Shown here in pieces: positions 25,695 through 34,058 of a stretch of 64,000 nucleotides of DNA. The notes under the pieces are model-generated. The model was not told where the DNA came from. It saw only the letters and a program-made list of their open reading frames with translations, and did not search any database. The stretch's first letter is position 1; every line of letters starts with the position of its first letter. The stretch is from Streptomyces olivochromogenes (GTDB lineage Bacteria > Actinomycetota > Actinomycetes > Streptomycetales > Streptomycetaceae). Location of the stretch: assembly GCF_021538895.1 (NCBI RefSeq), contig NZ_JADDRL010000006.1:62001-126000 (forward strand). The letters run 5' to 3'. The position numbers and the translations under genes were made by a program.

Positions 25695-26996
25695 TTGAGC
25701 CTCAGCTACCGCCAGCCCGGCGTCGTCCTCACCGACCGCCACTTCACCGTGCCCCTGGACCACGCCGACCCCGGCGGCGAGACGATCGAGCTGTACGCCC
25801 GCGAGGTCGTCGCCGGTGACAAGGCGCACCAGGACCTGCCGTGGCTGGTGTACCTGCAGGGCGGCCCCGGCTACGGGGCGAACCGTTTCATCGGCAGGCA
25901 GGCCTGGCTCGACCGCGCCCTGCGGGAGTACCGCGTCCTGCTCCTCGACCAGCGCGGCACCGGCCACTCCACGCCCGCCAACCGGCAGACCCTCGCGCTG
26001 CGCGGCGGCCCCGCCGAGCAGGCCGACTACCTCACGCACTTCCGCGCCGACTCGATCGTCCGCGACTGCGAGCTGATCCGCGCCCGGCTGACCGACGGCG
26101 CCCCCTGGACCGTTCTCGGCCAGAGCTTCGGCGGCTACTGCACGGTGACCTATCTGTCCCTGGCCCCGGAGGGCCTGAGCACCGCCCTGATCACCGGCGG
26201 CCTGCCCTCCCTGGACGCCCACGCCGAGGACATCTACCGCGCCGCCTACCCGCGCATCGAACGCAAGGTCGCCGCGCACTACCTGCGCTACCCGCAGGAC
26301 GTCGAGCGCGCCCGCCGCGTCGCCGACCACCTCCTGACCCACGACGTGGTCCTGCCGAACGGCTACCGCCTCACCGTCGAGGCCTTCCAGTCCCTCGGCC
26401 TCATGCTGGGCTACGGCGACGGCAGCCACCGCCTGCACTACCTCCTGGAGGACGCGTTCGTCCGCACCTCGGCGGGCACGGAGCTGTCCGACGCCTTCCA
26501 GGAGGAGGTCCAGGGCCTGCTCTCGCACGCCTCGCGCCCGCTGTTCGCCCTCGTCCACGAGTCGATCTACGGCCAGGACGCCCGCCCCACCGCCTGGGCG
26601 GCCGACCGGGTCCGCGCCGAGTTCCCGCAGTTCGACGCGGCTAAGGCCGTCGCGGGCGACGCGCCGGTGCTGTTCACCGGCGAGACCATCCACCCCTGGA
26701 TGTTCGACTGCGACCCCGCGCTGCGGCCCCTGCGGGAGACCGCCGACCTGCTCGCCGCCCGCACCGACTGGCGGCCCCTGTACGACCCGGCCCGCCTCGC
26801 CGCCAACGAGGTCCCGGTGGCCGCGGCCGTCTACCACGACGACATGTACGTCGACACCGCCCACTCGCTGCGGACCGCGCACGCGATCCGGGGCCTGCGC
26901 ACCTGGGTCACCGACGAGTTCGAGCACGACGGCCTGCGGGCCGGCGCGCCCCGTGTCCTGGACCGTCTGCTGGCGCTCACCCGCGACGAGGTGTGA
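25695..26996 (+). CDS. Proline iminopeptidase-like alpha/beta hydrolase
   Basis: This 433-residue serine peptidase of the S33 family removes N-terminal proline from peptides. The oxyanion-hole motif is LQGGPGYG near residue 54, the nucleophile elbow is GQSFGGYC near residue 143, and late His residues lie in the final 60 residues. The start is TTG with GGGAGA just upstream, and the protein begins in good agreement with a hydrolase fold. The 217-bp region before it holds a duplicated 14-mer (TTCCGCCGTGCGCC) and GGACGGA/TCCGTCC arms but no clear promoter. Confidence 0.88.
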   Translation: MSLSYRQPGVVLTDRHFTVPLDHADPGGETIELYAREVVAGDKAHQDLPWLVYLQGGPGYGANRFIGRQAWLDRALREYRVLLLDQRGTGHSTPANRQTLALRGGPAEQADYLTHFRADSIVRDCELIRARLTDGAPWTVLGQSFGGYCTVTYLSLAPEGLSTALITGGLPSLDAHAEDIYRAAYPRIERKVAAHYLRYPQDVERARRVADHLLTHDVVLPNGYRLTVEAFQSLGLMLGYGDGSHRLHYLLEDAFVRTSAGTELSDAFQEEVQGLLSHASRPLFALVHESIYGQDARPTAWAADRVRAEFPQFDAAKAVAGDAPVLFTGETIHPWMFDCDPALRPLRETADLLAARTDWRPLYDPARLAANEVPVAAAVYHDDMYVDTAHSLRTAHAIRGLRTWVTDEFEHDGLRAGAPRVLDRLLALTRDEV

Positions 26997-27124
26997 CAGC
27001 GCCGAGATGACGCGGTGATGACGCGGGGACGACGCGGGGGAGGGCTCGGGGACGGCGTGGTGACGACGTACCGAGGATGGCGGAAAAGGGATCGCGGCGG
27101 GTCGTGGCGGCATAGTCTGCGCCC

Positions 27125-27868
27125 ATGAGCGAGCCGGAGATCAGCGAGCTTCAGCCCATGCCCACCGACTGGCAGCGGGCGCTCGCCGTGGTGGCGCACC
27201 CGGACGACCTCGAATACGGGTGCTCCGCCGCGATCGCCGCCTGGACCGACGCCGGCCGCGAGGTCGGCTACGTCCTGGCGACCCGTGGTGAGGCGGGCAT
27301 AGACACCCTGGAGCCCGCGAAGTGCGGCCCGGTGCGCGAGCGGGAGCAGCGGGCGAGCGCGGCCGTCGTCGGCGTCTCGAAGGTGGAGTTCCTCGACCAC
27401 CCCGACGGAGTCGTCGAGTACGGCACCGCGCTGCGCCGGGACATCGCCGCCGCGATCCGCCGCCACCGCCCGGAACTGGTCATCACCCTGAACCACCGGG
27501 ACACCTGGGGCGGGGTCGCCTGGAACACCCCCGACCACGTCGCCGTCGGCCGCGCCACCCTCGACGCGGCGGCGGACGCCGGGAACCGCTGGATCTTCCC
27601 CGAACTCACCGAGCAGGGGCTGGAACCCTTCAGCGGCGTCCGCTGGGTGGCGGTCGCCGGCTCCGATACCCCGACCCACGCGGTCGACGCGACGCCCGGT
27701 CTGGAGCGCGCGGTGCGCTCCCTCCTCGAACACCGCACCTACATCGAGGCGCTGACCGACGAGGATCCCGAGGCGTACGTCCGCCGCTTCCTGGTCACGC
27801 ACGCCACGACCGCCGGTGAACGCTTCGGCGGGACGCCCGCGGTGACCTTCGAACTCTTCGGCAGGTAA
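27125..27868 (+). CDS. PIG-L family deacetylase
   Basis: This is a 247-residue LmbE/PIG-L zinc deacetylase. The metal motif AHPDDLEYG lies near residue 26, with a second histidine region in TPDHVAVGRATLDAA. The family includes MshB- and Mca-like enzymes acting on mycothiol or GlcNAc-type substrates; the actual substrate is not evident. No ribosome site precedes the ATG, but TAGTCT lies six bases upstream, suggesting a leaderless transcript. It is followed after five bases by an ECF sigma factor gene, so the two are probably co-transcribed. Confidence 0.88.
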   Translation: MSEPEISELQPMPTDWQRALAVVAHPDDLEYGCSAAIAAWTDAGREVGYVLATRGEAGIDTLEPAKCGPVREREQRASAAVVGVSKVEFLDHPDGVVEYGTALRRDIAAAIRRHRPELVITLNHRDTWGGVAWNTPDHVAVGRATLDAAADAGNRWIFPELTEQGLEPFSGVRWVAVAGSDTPTHAVDATPGLERAVRSLLEHRTYIEALTDEDPEAYVRRFLVTHATTAGERFGGTPAVTFELFGR

Positions 27869-27873
27869 CACCC

Positions 27874-28767
27874 ATGACCAACCCGGACATCCTCGCGGAC
27901 CGTTTCGAGGAGCACCGCGGACATCTGCGCGCGGTGGCCTACCGCATGCTCGGCTCCCTCGCCGAGGCGGACGACGCCGTGCAGGAGGCCTGGCTGAAGC
28001 TGAGCCGTACCGACGCGGACGAGATCCAGAACCTCGGCGGCTGGCTGACCACCGCGGTGGGGCGGGTCTGCCTCGACATGCTGCGCTCGCGCACCGCGCG
28101 CCGCGAGGAGCCGATGGACGACACGTTCGTCCCGGACCCGGTGGTCCGGCCCCTGTCGCGGATCGACCCCGAACAGGAGGTCCTCGAAGCCGACTCGGTC
28201 GGTCTGGCCCTGCTCGTGGTGCTGGAGACGCTGGAGCCCGCGGAGCGGCTGGCGTTCGTCCTGCACGACCTGTTCGCCGTGCCCTTCGACGACATCGCCC
28301 CGATCGTGGAACGCACCTCGGCCGCCACCCGGCAGCTGGCCAGCCGCGCCCGCCGCCGGGTGCAGGGGGCCACCCCGTCCGCCGACCGCGACCTGGGCCG
28401 CCAGCGCGAGGTGGTCGACGCCTTCCTGGCCGCCTCCCGTGGCGGCGACTTCGAGGCACTGGTCGCCCTGCTCCACCCGGACGTCGTGCTGCGCGCCGAC
28501 GCGGGCGCCCTGGTGCGCGGGGCGGCCGCGTCCAAGCTCGTGCACGGGGCCAAGGCGGTGGCCGAACAGGCCGCCATGTTCGCGCAGTTCGCGGGTTCCG
28601 CGCGGCTCGTCCTGGTCAACGACTCGATCGGCCTGATCACCGCCCCCGACGACCGGCCCCTGTCGGTCACCGCCGTCACGGTCGCCGACGGAAGGATCAC
28701 CGGGATGTACATCCTGGCCGACCCCGAGCGCCTGGCCCGCCTCGAACTACCCGCCCTGGAGCACTGA
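27874..28767 (+). CDS. ECF sigma factor with SnoaL-like C-terminal domain (SigJ/ECF41-like)
   Basis: This is a 297-residue sigma factor. Region 2 is in FEEHRGHLRAVAYRMLGSL and AVQEAWLKL; region 4 is in ETLEPAERLAFVLHDLFAV and DIAPIVERTSAATRQLASR. Residues about 180-297 form a SnoaL-like extension characteristic of the ECF41/SigJ group, which replaces a separate anti-sigma factor. The usual linker motif WLPEP appears as FVPDP and the usual DGGG motif as DAGA. It sits five bases after the PIG-L gene. Target promoters are unknown. Confidence 0.88.
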   Translation: MTNPDILADRFEEHRGHLRAVAYRMLGSLAEADDAVQEAWLKLSRTDADEIQNLGGWLTTAVGRVCLDMLRSRTARREEPMDDTFVPDPVVRPLSRIDPEQEVLEADSVGLALLVVLETLEPAERLAFVLHDLFAVPFDDIAPIVERTSAATRQLASRARRRVQGATPSADRDLGRQREVVDAFLAASRGGDFEALVALLHPDVVLRADAGALVRGAAASKLVHGAKAVAEQAAMFAQFAGSARLVLVNDSIGLITAPDDRPLSVTAVTVADGRITGMYILADPERLARLELPALEH

Positions 28768-28848
28768 CACCGGCCGCTCGTGGGTGGGGTCCCCGTTGAG
28801 GTCGCACGGGAAGTCGAGAGGGTTCCGCAGGTCAGTAGGCTGGACGGC

Positions 28849-29679
28849 ATGCCAGATCAGATAGCCGGCCGGCCGGAACTGCGGGGTGACTGCGCGAACT
28901 GCTTCGGGCTGTGCTGCGTCGCCCTGCCCTTCGCCGCCTCTGCCGACTTCGCGCTCGACAAGCCCGCCGGAAAGCCCTGCCCCAACCTCCAGGGCGACCA
29001 CCGCTGCGGCATCCACGCCGAGCTACGGCAGAAAGGGTTCACCGGCTGCACGGTCTACGACTGCTTCGGCGCCGGGCAGAAGGTCTCCCAGGTCATCTTC
29101 GAGGGGCGGGACTGGCGCACCGGCTCCGCGGAGCACGCGCGGCGCGTGTTCGAGGTGTTCCCGGTGGTACGACAGCTCCACGAACTGCTCTGGTACCTCA
29201 CCGAGTCGCTCGGCCTGCCCGCCGCCCGCCCGGTCCACGCAGACCTGCGCGCCGCGGCGGAGAAGACGGAACGGCTCACCCGGCAGACCCCGCAGGAACT
29301 GGCCGCGCTGGACGTGGCCGCCCACCGTCAGGAGGTCAACGTCCTTCTGCTGCGCACCAGCGAGCTGGCGCGGGCCGGGGTGCGGGGGAAGAGGAAGGAC
29401 CGCCGCGGCGCCGATCTCATGGGCGCCCGCCTCCGGGGTGCCGACCTGCGGGGTGTCAGCCTGCGCGGCGCCTATCTCATCGCGGCCGACCTGACCGGGG
29501 CGGATCTGCGCGGCGCGGATCTGATCGGCGCCGACCTGCGCGACGCCGACCTCACCGACGCGGACCTGACCGGCGCGTTCTTCCTGACCCAGCCGCAGCT
29601 CGCCGCGGCCCGGGGCAGCGACGGCACCCGGCTGCCGGACTCAGTCACCCGCCCCGTGCACTGGGCAGCGCGGCGCTGA
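28849..29679 (+). CDS. Cysteine-cluster protein fused to pentapeptide repeats
   Basis: This 276-residue fusion starts with a metal-binding cluster, CANCFGLCC (Cys 15, 18, 22, 23) plus later Cys in KPCPNL, RCGIH and YDCFG, resembling the YkgJ zinc/iron-sulfur family. A helical middle follows, then about 12 pentapeptide repeats (ADLMG, ADLRG, ADLTG and so on) forming a right-handed beta helix at residues about 205-265. ATG at 28849 is chosen over an upstream frame start because TAGGCT lies seven bases before it, consistent with leaderless translation. Function unknown. Its end overlaps the P450 gene by 39 bp. Confidence 0.8.
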   Translation: MPDQIAGRPELRGDCANCFGLCCVALPFAASADFALDKPAGKPCPNLQGDHRCGIHAELRQKGFTGCTVYDCFGAGQKVSQVIFEGRDWRTGSAEHARRVFEVFPVVRQLHELLWYLTESLGLPAARPVHADLRAAAEKTERLTRQTPQELAALDVAAHRQEVNVLLLRTSELARAGVRGKRKDRRGADLMGARLRGADLRGVSLRGAYLIAADLTGADLRGADLIGADLRDADLTDADLTGAFFLTQPQLAAARGSDGTRLPDSVTRPVHWAARR

Positions 29680-31200
29680 GGCGGGGGCGTCCGGCACGGT
29701 GACCGGAGCGCCGGAGTCGGCGGCTGCAGCCGGCGTCGGCGCGGTCCGCCGGTCCAGGTGCAGACGCAGCCCCTCCGGCATCAGCGTCAGCCGCTCGGTC
29801 ACCCGCAACCGGTAACCGGGATCGGCCCGCAGCTCGTAGCGCCGCAGCAGCAGACCCAGCACCAGCGTCGCCTCGTGCAGCGCGAACTGCCGGCCGATGC
29901 AGGCCCTGGCCCCCGTACCGAACGGCTTGAAGGTGTGCGGGGCGCGCCCTCGTACGGCCTTGGCGTCGAACCGGTCCGGATCGAACCGCTCGGCGTCCGC
30001 GCCCCACACCTCGGGGTCGCGGTGCAGCATCGGCGTCAGCACCAGCGTCCACGCGCCACGCCGCATCGGGTGTTCCCCGGCCAGCACCGTGTCCTGCCGT
30101 GCCTCGCGGGCGAAGGCGGGCGCGGTCGGCCACAGCCGCAGCGACTCGTCCAGCACCCGGCGCACATAGCGCAGTTTGGCGACCTGGTCGTAGTCCGGCT
30201 CCGGTGTGTCGCCCCAGACCCGGTCCACCTCCGCGCGGGCCCGCGCCGCCGTCTCCGGGTGCTGGGACAGATAGTGCAGCGCGAAGGACAGCGCGCCGGA
30301 GGTGGTCTCGTGTCCGGCGACCAGGAAGGTGATCACCTGGCGCCGGACGTTCTCCGGCGACAGCCGCTCCCCGGTCTCGGGATGGGCCGTCTCCAGCATC
30401 CGGTCGAGCAGGTCCCCCTCCCCGCCGCCAAAGTGGCGCCGGGCGCGCACGAGGTCGTCGACCGTGCGGTTGAGGTGGGCGATGTCGGCGTCGTTGCGCC
30501 GCGAGGCCCGGCGCAGCAGCAGCGGGGCCAGCGGCGCGGGCACGGTGTTGAGGCGCTGCGCGTAGGTGAGGGTGCCCACCATCGCGGTCACGAAGGGATG
30601 CAGCCGATCCCGCTCGAACGACCCGAAGTCGTGCCCGAACCCGGTACGGGCGATCGTCTCCAGGGTCAGCTTGGTCATGTCGCCCGGCACGTCCACGGCA
30701 CGCCCGGCCGCCAGCTGCCGGTCCCAGTGATCGGTCAGCCGCCCGGCCACGGCCAGCATCATCGGGTGGTAGCCGGCCATGGCGTCGCGGCTGAAGGCCG
30801 GGGCCAGGACGTCGTGCGCCAGCTGCCAGTTGGGCTCGTGGTTGTACGCCGTGAACAGCCCGTCCCCGGCGACCGGGCGGAGGTTGGCGATCCCGAGACC
30901 GACGTGCTTGGCGAACCGGGACTCGTCGGCCAGGTCGGCCGCGAGCCGGGCGCCCCACACGAACACGAACTCGTTCCCGAACGCCTTGCGCCGGAAGACG
31001 GGGCCGAGCATGCGGGCGAAGCGCAGCGAGTCCTGCACGGGCGTGCGCCGGTCGACGCCCAGCACGTCGCCGAGCAGGGGGATCCGGTGCGGCGGATGCG
31101 GGATGCGGTGCAGTTCGGGCCAGCCCCGCTCGGCGCTGCGGAAGCCCCTGGGCAGCTCGTCGCCGCCGGCCCCCGTGGTCTCCGTCGACGTCTCCGCCAT
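29641..31200 (-). CDS. CYP102-like cytochrome P450 (heme domain only)
   Basis: This 519-residue P450 most resembles the heme half of fatty-acid hydroxylase P450-BM3. The I-helix is FLVAGHETTSGALS, the K-helix ExxR is DESLRLWP, and the heme motif FGTGARACIGRQFALHEA surrounds the axial Cys. Unlike BM3 there is no fused reductase: the protein ends soon after the heme domain with a Pro/Ala-rich tail. It must therefore use separate redox partners, none of which lies nearby. The divergent TetR gene recalls the Bm3R1 repressor beside BM3. Fatty-acid oxidation is inferred. Confidence 0.9.
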   Translation of the reverse strand: MAETSTETTGAGGDELPRGFRSAERGWPELHRIPHPPHRIPLLGDVLGVDRRTPVQDSLRFARMLGPVFRRKAFGNEFVFVWGARLAADLADESRFAKHVGLGIANLRPVAGDGLFTAYNHEPNWQLAHDVLAPAFSRDAMAGYHPMMLAVAGRLTDHWDRQLAAGRAVDVPGDMTKLTLETIARTGFGHDFGSFERDRLHPFVTAMVGTLTYAQRLNTVPAPLAPLLLRRASRRNDADIAHLNRTVDDLVRARRHFGGGEGDLLDRMLETAHPETGERLSPENVRRQVITFLVAGHETTSGALSFALHYLSQHPETAARARAEVDRVWGDTPEPDYDQVAKLRYVRRVLDESLRLWPTAPAFAREARQDTVLAGEHPMRRGAWTLVLTPMLHRDPEVWGADAERFDPDRFDAKAVRGRAPHTFKPFGTGARACIGRQFALHEATLVLGLLLRRYELRADPGYRLRVTERLTLMPEGLRLHLDRRTAPTPAAAADSGAPVTVPDAPASAPRCPVHGAGD

Positions 31201-31230
31201 GACGCGATCTCCCTTGATGCACCGGCAGGT

Positions 31231-31302
31231 CTGAGCGTGTTGTACGTGGGTTCAATAACGCGCTCAGTCTGGTCCCGTTGTTGAACCGGCGTCAAGTAAA
31301 GT
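31231..31302. promoter_or_regulatory. Nested inverted repeats between P450 and TetR genes
   Basis: GGTTCAATAACG (31249-31260) and CGTTGTTGAACC (31276-31287) are near-perfect inverted arms (GGTTCAAYAACG). CTGAGCG (31231-31237) and CGCTCAG (31261-31267) form another inverted pair. A -10-like TAAAGT (31297-31302) ends six bases before the TetR ATG. The layout suits repression of both divergent genes by the TetR protein. Confidence 0.5.
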
Positions 31303-31308
31303 GCCGAC

Positions 31309-31914
31309 ATGGCCGCGAAACCGGGCGAGCGCACCCGCCGCAGACTCAGTACGCAGGAGCGCCGGGAGCAGCTTCTGTCGGTCGGGGCCAAGCTGTTCTC
31401 GGAGAGTCCGTACGACGACGTGTGGATCGAGCAGGTGGCCGAGATCGCCGGAGTCTCCCGAGGGCTGCTGTACCACTACTTCCCGACGAAACGGGACTTC
31501 TTCGCGGCGGTCGTCGAGCAGGAGAGCGAGCGGATGCTCCGGATGACGGCGGCCGTGCCCGGCGTACCGGTCCGCGAGCAGCTCGCCGCCGGCCTCGACA
31601 CCTATCTGGCGCACGTCCGCGCCCACGCCCACGGCTATCGCGCCTTCCACCGCGCCGACGCGGCGGGCGACCAGGTCGTGCGCCGCGTCTACCAGCGCGC
31701 CCTGGCCACCCAGGAGCAGCAGATCCTGGCCGCCCTGGCCGCGGACCCGGAGTTCGGCCCCGCGCTGGAGAGCCGCCCCGAGGTACGACTCGCGGTCCGG
31801 GGCTGGCTGGCCTTCACCACCGCCGTGTGCCTGGAGTGGCTGCGCGACTCGGACCTGACGCTGGAGCAGGTCCGGGATCTGTGCGCGCGGGCCCTGCTGG
31901 GAGTGATCTCCTGA
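31309..31914 (+). CDS. TetR family regulator, probable P450 repressor
   Basis: This is a 201-residue TetR regulator. The DNA-binding domain covers residues about 15-65, with REQLLSVGAKLFSES and recognition helix VSRGLLYHYFPTKRDFF. The C-terminal domain is a ligand pocket of unknown specificity. It diverges from the CYP102-like P450 with only 108 bp between start codons, and inverted repeats fill that gap. No ribosome site is visible; the message may be leaderless. Confidence 0.88.
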   Translation: MAAKPGERTRRRLSTQERREQLLSVGAKLFSESPYDDVWIEQVAEIAGVSRGLLYHYFPTKRDFFAAVVEQESERMLRMTAAVPGVPVREQLAAGLDTYLAHVRAHAHGYRAFHRADAAGDQVVRRVYQRALATQEQQILAALAADPEFGPALESRPEVRLAVRGWLAFTTAVCLEWLRDSDLTLEQVRDLCARALLGVIS

Positions 31915-31984
31915 GCGGCACGCTCACCCCGCCCCTGACGCGCGACCCGCCCCGTGGTTGGCGCGCACCCCGATCTTCGATAGG

Positions 31985-32003
31985 TTAGGTGAGGCTTACC
32001 TAA
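31985..32003 (+). promoter_or_regulatory. Iron box (DmdR1/IdeR-type operator)
   Basis: TTAGGTGAGGCTTACCTAA is a 19-bp interrupted palindrome with a single mismatch between arms, matching the actinobacterial iron-box pattern TTAGGTTAGGCTCACCTAA closely. Its last two bases are the first bases of the AAGGAGG ribosome site (32002-32008), so an iron-loaded DtxR-family repressor bound here would block the next gene. Confidence 0.85.
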
Positions 32004-32014
32004 GGAGGTTCGGG

Positions 32015-32740
32015 ATGGGTGACAGCCAGGACTGGGCTGCCGTGCCCGGGGTCGCGGAGCGCGCGCGGTCCGTGCTCGCCGCCGCGTGGTCGTGCACGGT
32101 GACCGCGGACGGCGGGCGGGAGGAGTTCGTCGGCGCGCACACCGTGACCGACGACGGCCGGGTGCTGCTGCGCGTGCCCGAGGACAGCGCGTTGCTCGCG
32201 GCGGCGATCTGCGCGCCACGCGGGGAGCCGTGCGCCGTGCTGGAGTTCGCCGACGTCGCGCCCGTTCCCGTGCGGCAGCGGATCCGCGCCCGGCTCTGGA
32301 TCGCCGGCTGGTTCGCCGTCGAGGACGGCCTGCTCGCCTTCCGGGCCACCCGTGTCGTGCTGCGTCAGCCCTCCGGCGCCGAGCTCGTCGACCGCGACGA
32401 GTTCACCGCCGCCGCATCCGACCCGCTGGCCCTGGCCGAGGCCGGGCTGCTGACCCACCTCGCCGACGCCCACCCGGACGCCGTCGAGCGCCTCACCCGC
32501 CTGGTCGACCCCGACAGCCTGCACGCGGTGACCCGCGTCCAGCCCCTGGCGGTGGACCGGCACGGACTGACGCTGCGCATCGAGCGCGCCCGTGCCCACG
32601 GCGACGTACGCCTGCCCTTCCACACGCCGGCCGACACCGTCGCGCAGCTCACCGAGCGCATGCACGTCCTGCTGACCCAGGCGAGCGCCGCCGGCTGCCC
32701 CCGGGCGCTACAGCGGCAGCGCGCAGACGGCGACCGGTGA
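32015..32740 (+). CDS. DUF2470 protein, HugZ-like, iron-regulated
   Basis: This is a 241-residue soluble protein. The N-terminal part resembles the split-barrel fold of pyridoxamine-oxidase-like proteins; residues about 150-240 match DUF2470 (LLTHLADAHPDAVERL, DRHGLTLRIERA, RLPFHTPADT). This arrangement occurs in HugZ-type heme-handling proteins. ATG at 32015 follows a perfect AAGGAGG, and the iron box overlaps that site, so expression should rise when iron is scarce. A role in heme iron use is inferred from fold plus regulation. The 3' end overlaps the lactonase gene by 33 bp. Confidence 0.85.
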   Translation: MGDSQDWAAVPGVAERARSVLAAAWSCTVTADGGREEFVGAHTVTDDGRVLLRVPEDSALLAAAICAPRGEPCAVLEFADVAPVPVRQRIRARLWIAGWFAVEDGLLAFRATRVVLRQPSGAELVDRDEFTAAASDPLALAEAGLLTHLADAHPDAVERLTRLVDPDSLHAVTRVQPLAVDRHGLTLRIERARAHGDVRLPFHTPADTVAQLTERMHVLLTQASAAGCPRALQRQRADGDR

Positions 32741-33931
32741 GGCGAACGGCTTGCCCGCGAGCCGCAGTTCACCGGTGCCGGCGTCCACCTGGAAGACGCT
32801 GACCGTGCCGGAACGCTGGTTCGCCGCGAACAGCAGCCGCCCGTCGGGCGAGAAGGCGATCTGCCGCGGGAAGTCCCCGGCCACCGGCACGGTGTCGAGC
32901 AGCCGCAGCCGGGCGCCGTCCGCCTCGACGGCGTAGCGCGTGAGGCTGTTGTGGCCGCGGTTGGCGAGATAGGCGTACGAGCCGTTCGCGGTCACCAGGA
33001 TCTGGGCCGGGTAACTGGTGCCCGAGCCGGTGCCCGTGGACTGCGGCTCGCCCACCGTCAGCCGGCCCGTCGACGGGGCGTAGGCGCAGACCGCGACCGT
33101 GTTGTCGACCTCGTTGGCCAGGTAGGCGTACCGGCCGCCCGGGTGGAAGGTGAGGTGCCGCGGTCCCGCCCCCGGCCGGGTCGCGGCCCGGGCGACCTCG
33201 GCGAGCGTGCCCTTCGCCGGGTCGAGGCGGTAGGTGTAGACGGTGTCGGTGCCCAGGTCGACGGCGAGGACGTGACCGGCGTCCGGGCCGGTGACGAACT
33301 GATGTGCGTGCGGGCCCTGTTGGCCCGGACCGGGCGGCGGACTGGAGTGCGTGACCAGGTCCGTGCGCTCCCCGAGGGCGCCCGCGGCGTCGATCGGGTG
33401 CACGGCCACGCTGCCGGACCCGTAGTTGGCGCTGAGCAGCCAGCGCCCGGTGGGATGGACCGACAGATGGCAGGGGCCGGCGCCGCCGGTGCTCCGGGTG
33501 CCGAGGATCCGCCGGTCGGCCAGGCGGACGGCGGTCACCCCGCCGTCCGCGCGCTCGTCCACCGCGTACAGCGTGCGGCCGTCCGGATGCACGGCGAGAT
33601 ACGACGGGTCGGCCACGCCCTTGAGCGTTCCCGCGCCGGTGATCCGGCCCGTCGCCGGGTCGTACGTGGCCAGGCCGATGCCGGTGCCACCGCCCTCGGC
33701 GGAGGTGTACGTGCCCAGGTAGAGAGGGCGGGGACGGGAGGCCCCGGTCGGGGCCTGGGTCTTCGCGGCCGCCTCGGGCCGGGGCTCGCGCCGACGCCCG
33801 GCCGGTGGTTCCGGTTCGCCGAGCGGCGCCGCCGGGGCCGGCACCGTCAGCAGGGCGACGGTTCCGGCCAGGGCTCCGACGAAGCGGCGCCTGCTCACAC
33901 CGCCGCGCCCCGCGTCCGTACCACTGTCCAT
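32708..33931 (-). CDS. Exported lactonase, seven-bladed propeller family
   Basis: This is a 407-residue protein with a twin-arginine signal (SRRRFVGALAGTVALL) and a Pro-rich linker, then a beta propeller of the 6-phosphogluconolactonase (YbhE/Pgl) family from about residue 70. Blade motifs include PLYLGTYTSAEGGGTGIG, PCHLSVHPTGRWLLSANYG, PRHLTFHPGGRYAYLANE and PRQIAFSPDGRLLFAANQ. An exported form probably acts on other lactones or serves as a binding propeller rather than in the pentose phosphate pathway. Confidence 0.85.
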   Translation of the reverse strand: MDSGTDAGRGGVSRRRFVGALAGTVALLTVPAPAAPLGEPEPPAGRRREPRPEAAAKTQAPTGASRPRPLYLGTYTSAEGGGTGIGLATYDPATGRITGAGTLKGVADPSYLAVHPDGRTLYAVDERADGGVTAVRLADRRILGTRSTGGAGPCHLSVHPTGRWLLSANYGSGSVAVHPIDAAGALGERTDLVTHSSPPPGPGQQGPHAHQFVTGPDAGHVLAVDLGTDTVYTYRLDPAKGTLAEVARAATRPGAGPRHLTFHPGGRYAYLANEVDNTVAVCAYAPSTGRLTVGEPQSTGTGSGTSYPAQILVTANGSYAYLANRGHNSLTRYAVEADGARLRLLDTVPVAGDFPRQIAFSPDGRLLFAANQRSGTVSVFQVDAGTGELRLAGKPFASPVAVCALPL

Positions 33932-34058
33932 GCCCGCACCTCAGGTCGTCGGCTGCCTCGGTTCGTGACAGCCACCATGACGTGGACCCACCGATGGAGG
34001 CAAGAACGGCAATGAGCGTTGCGCAGAGCGCAATCGGCGGGGCGCGGGCCGGCCGGGT

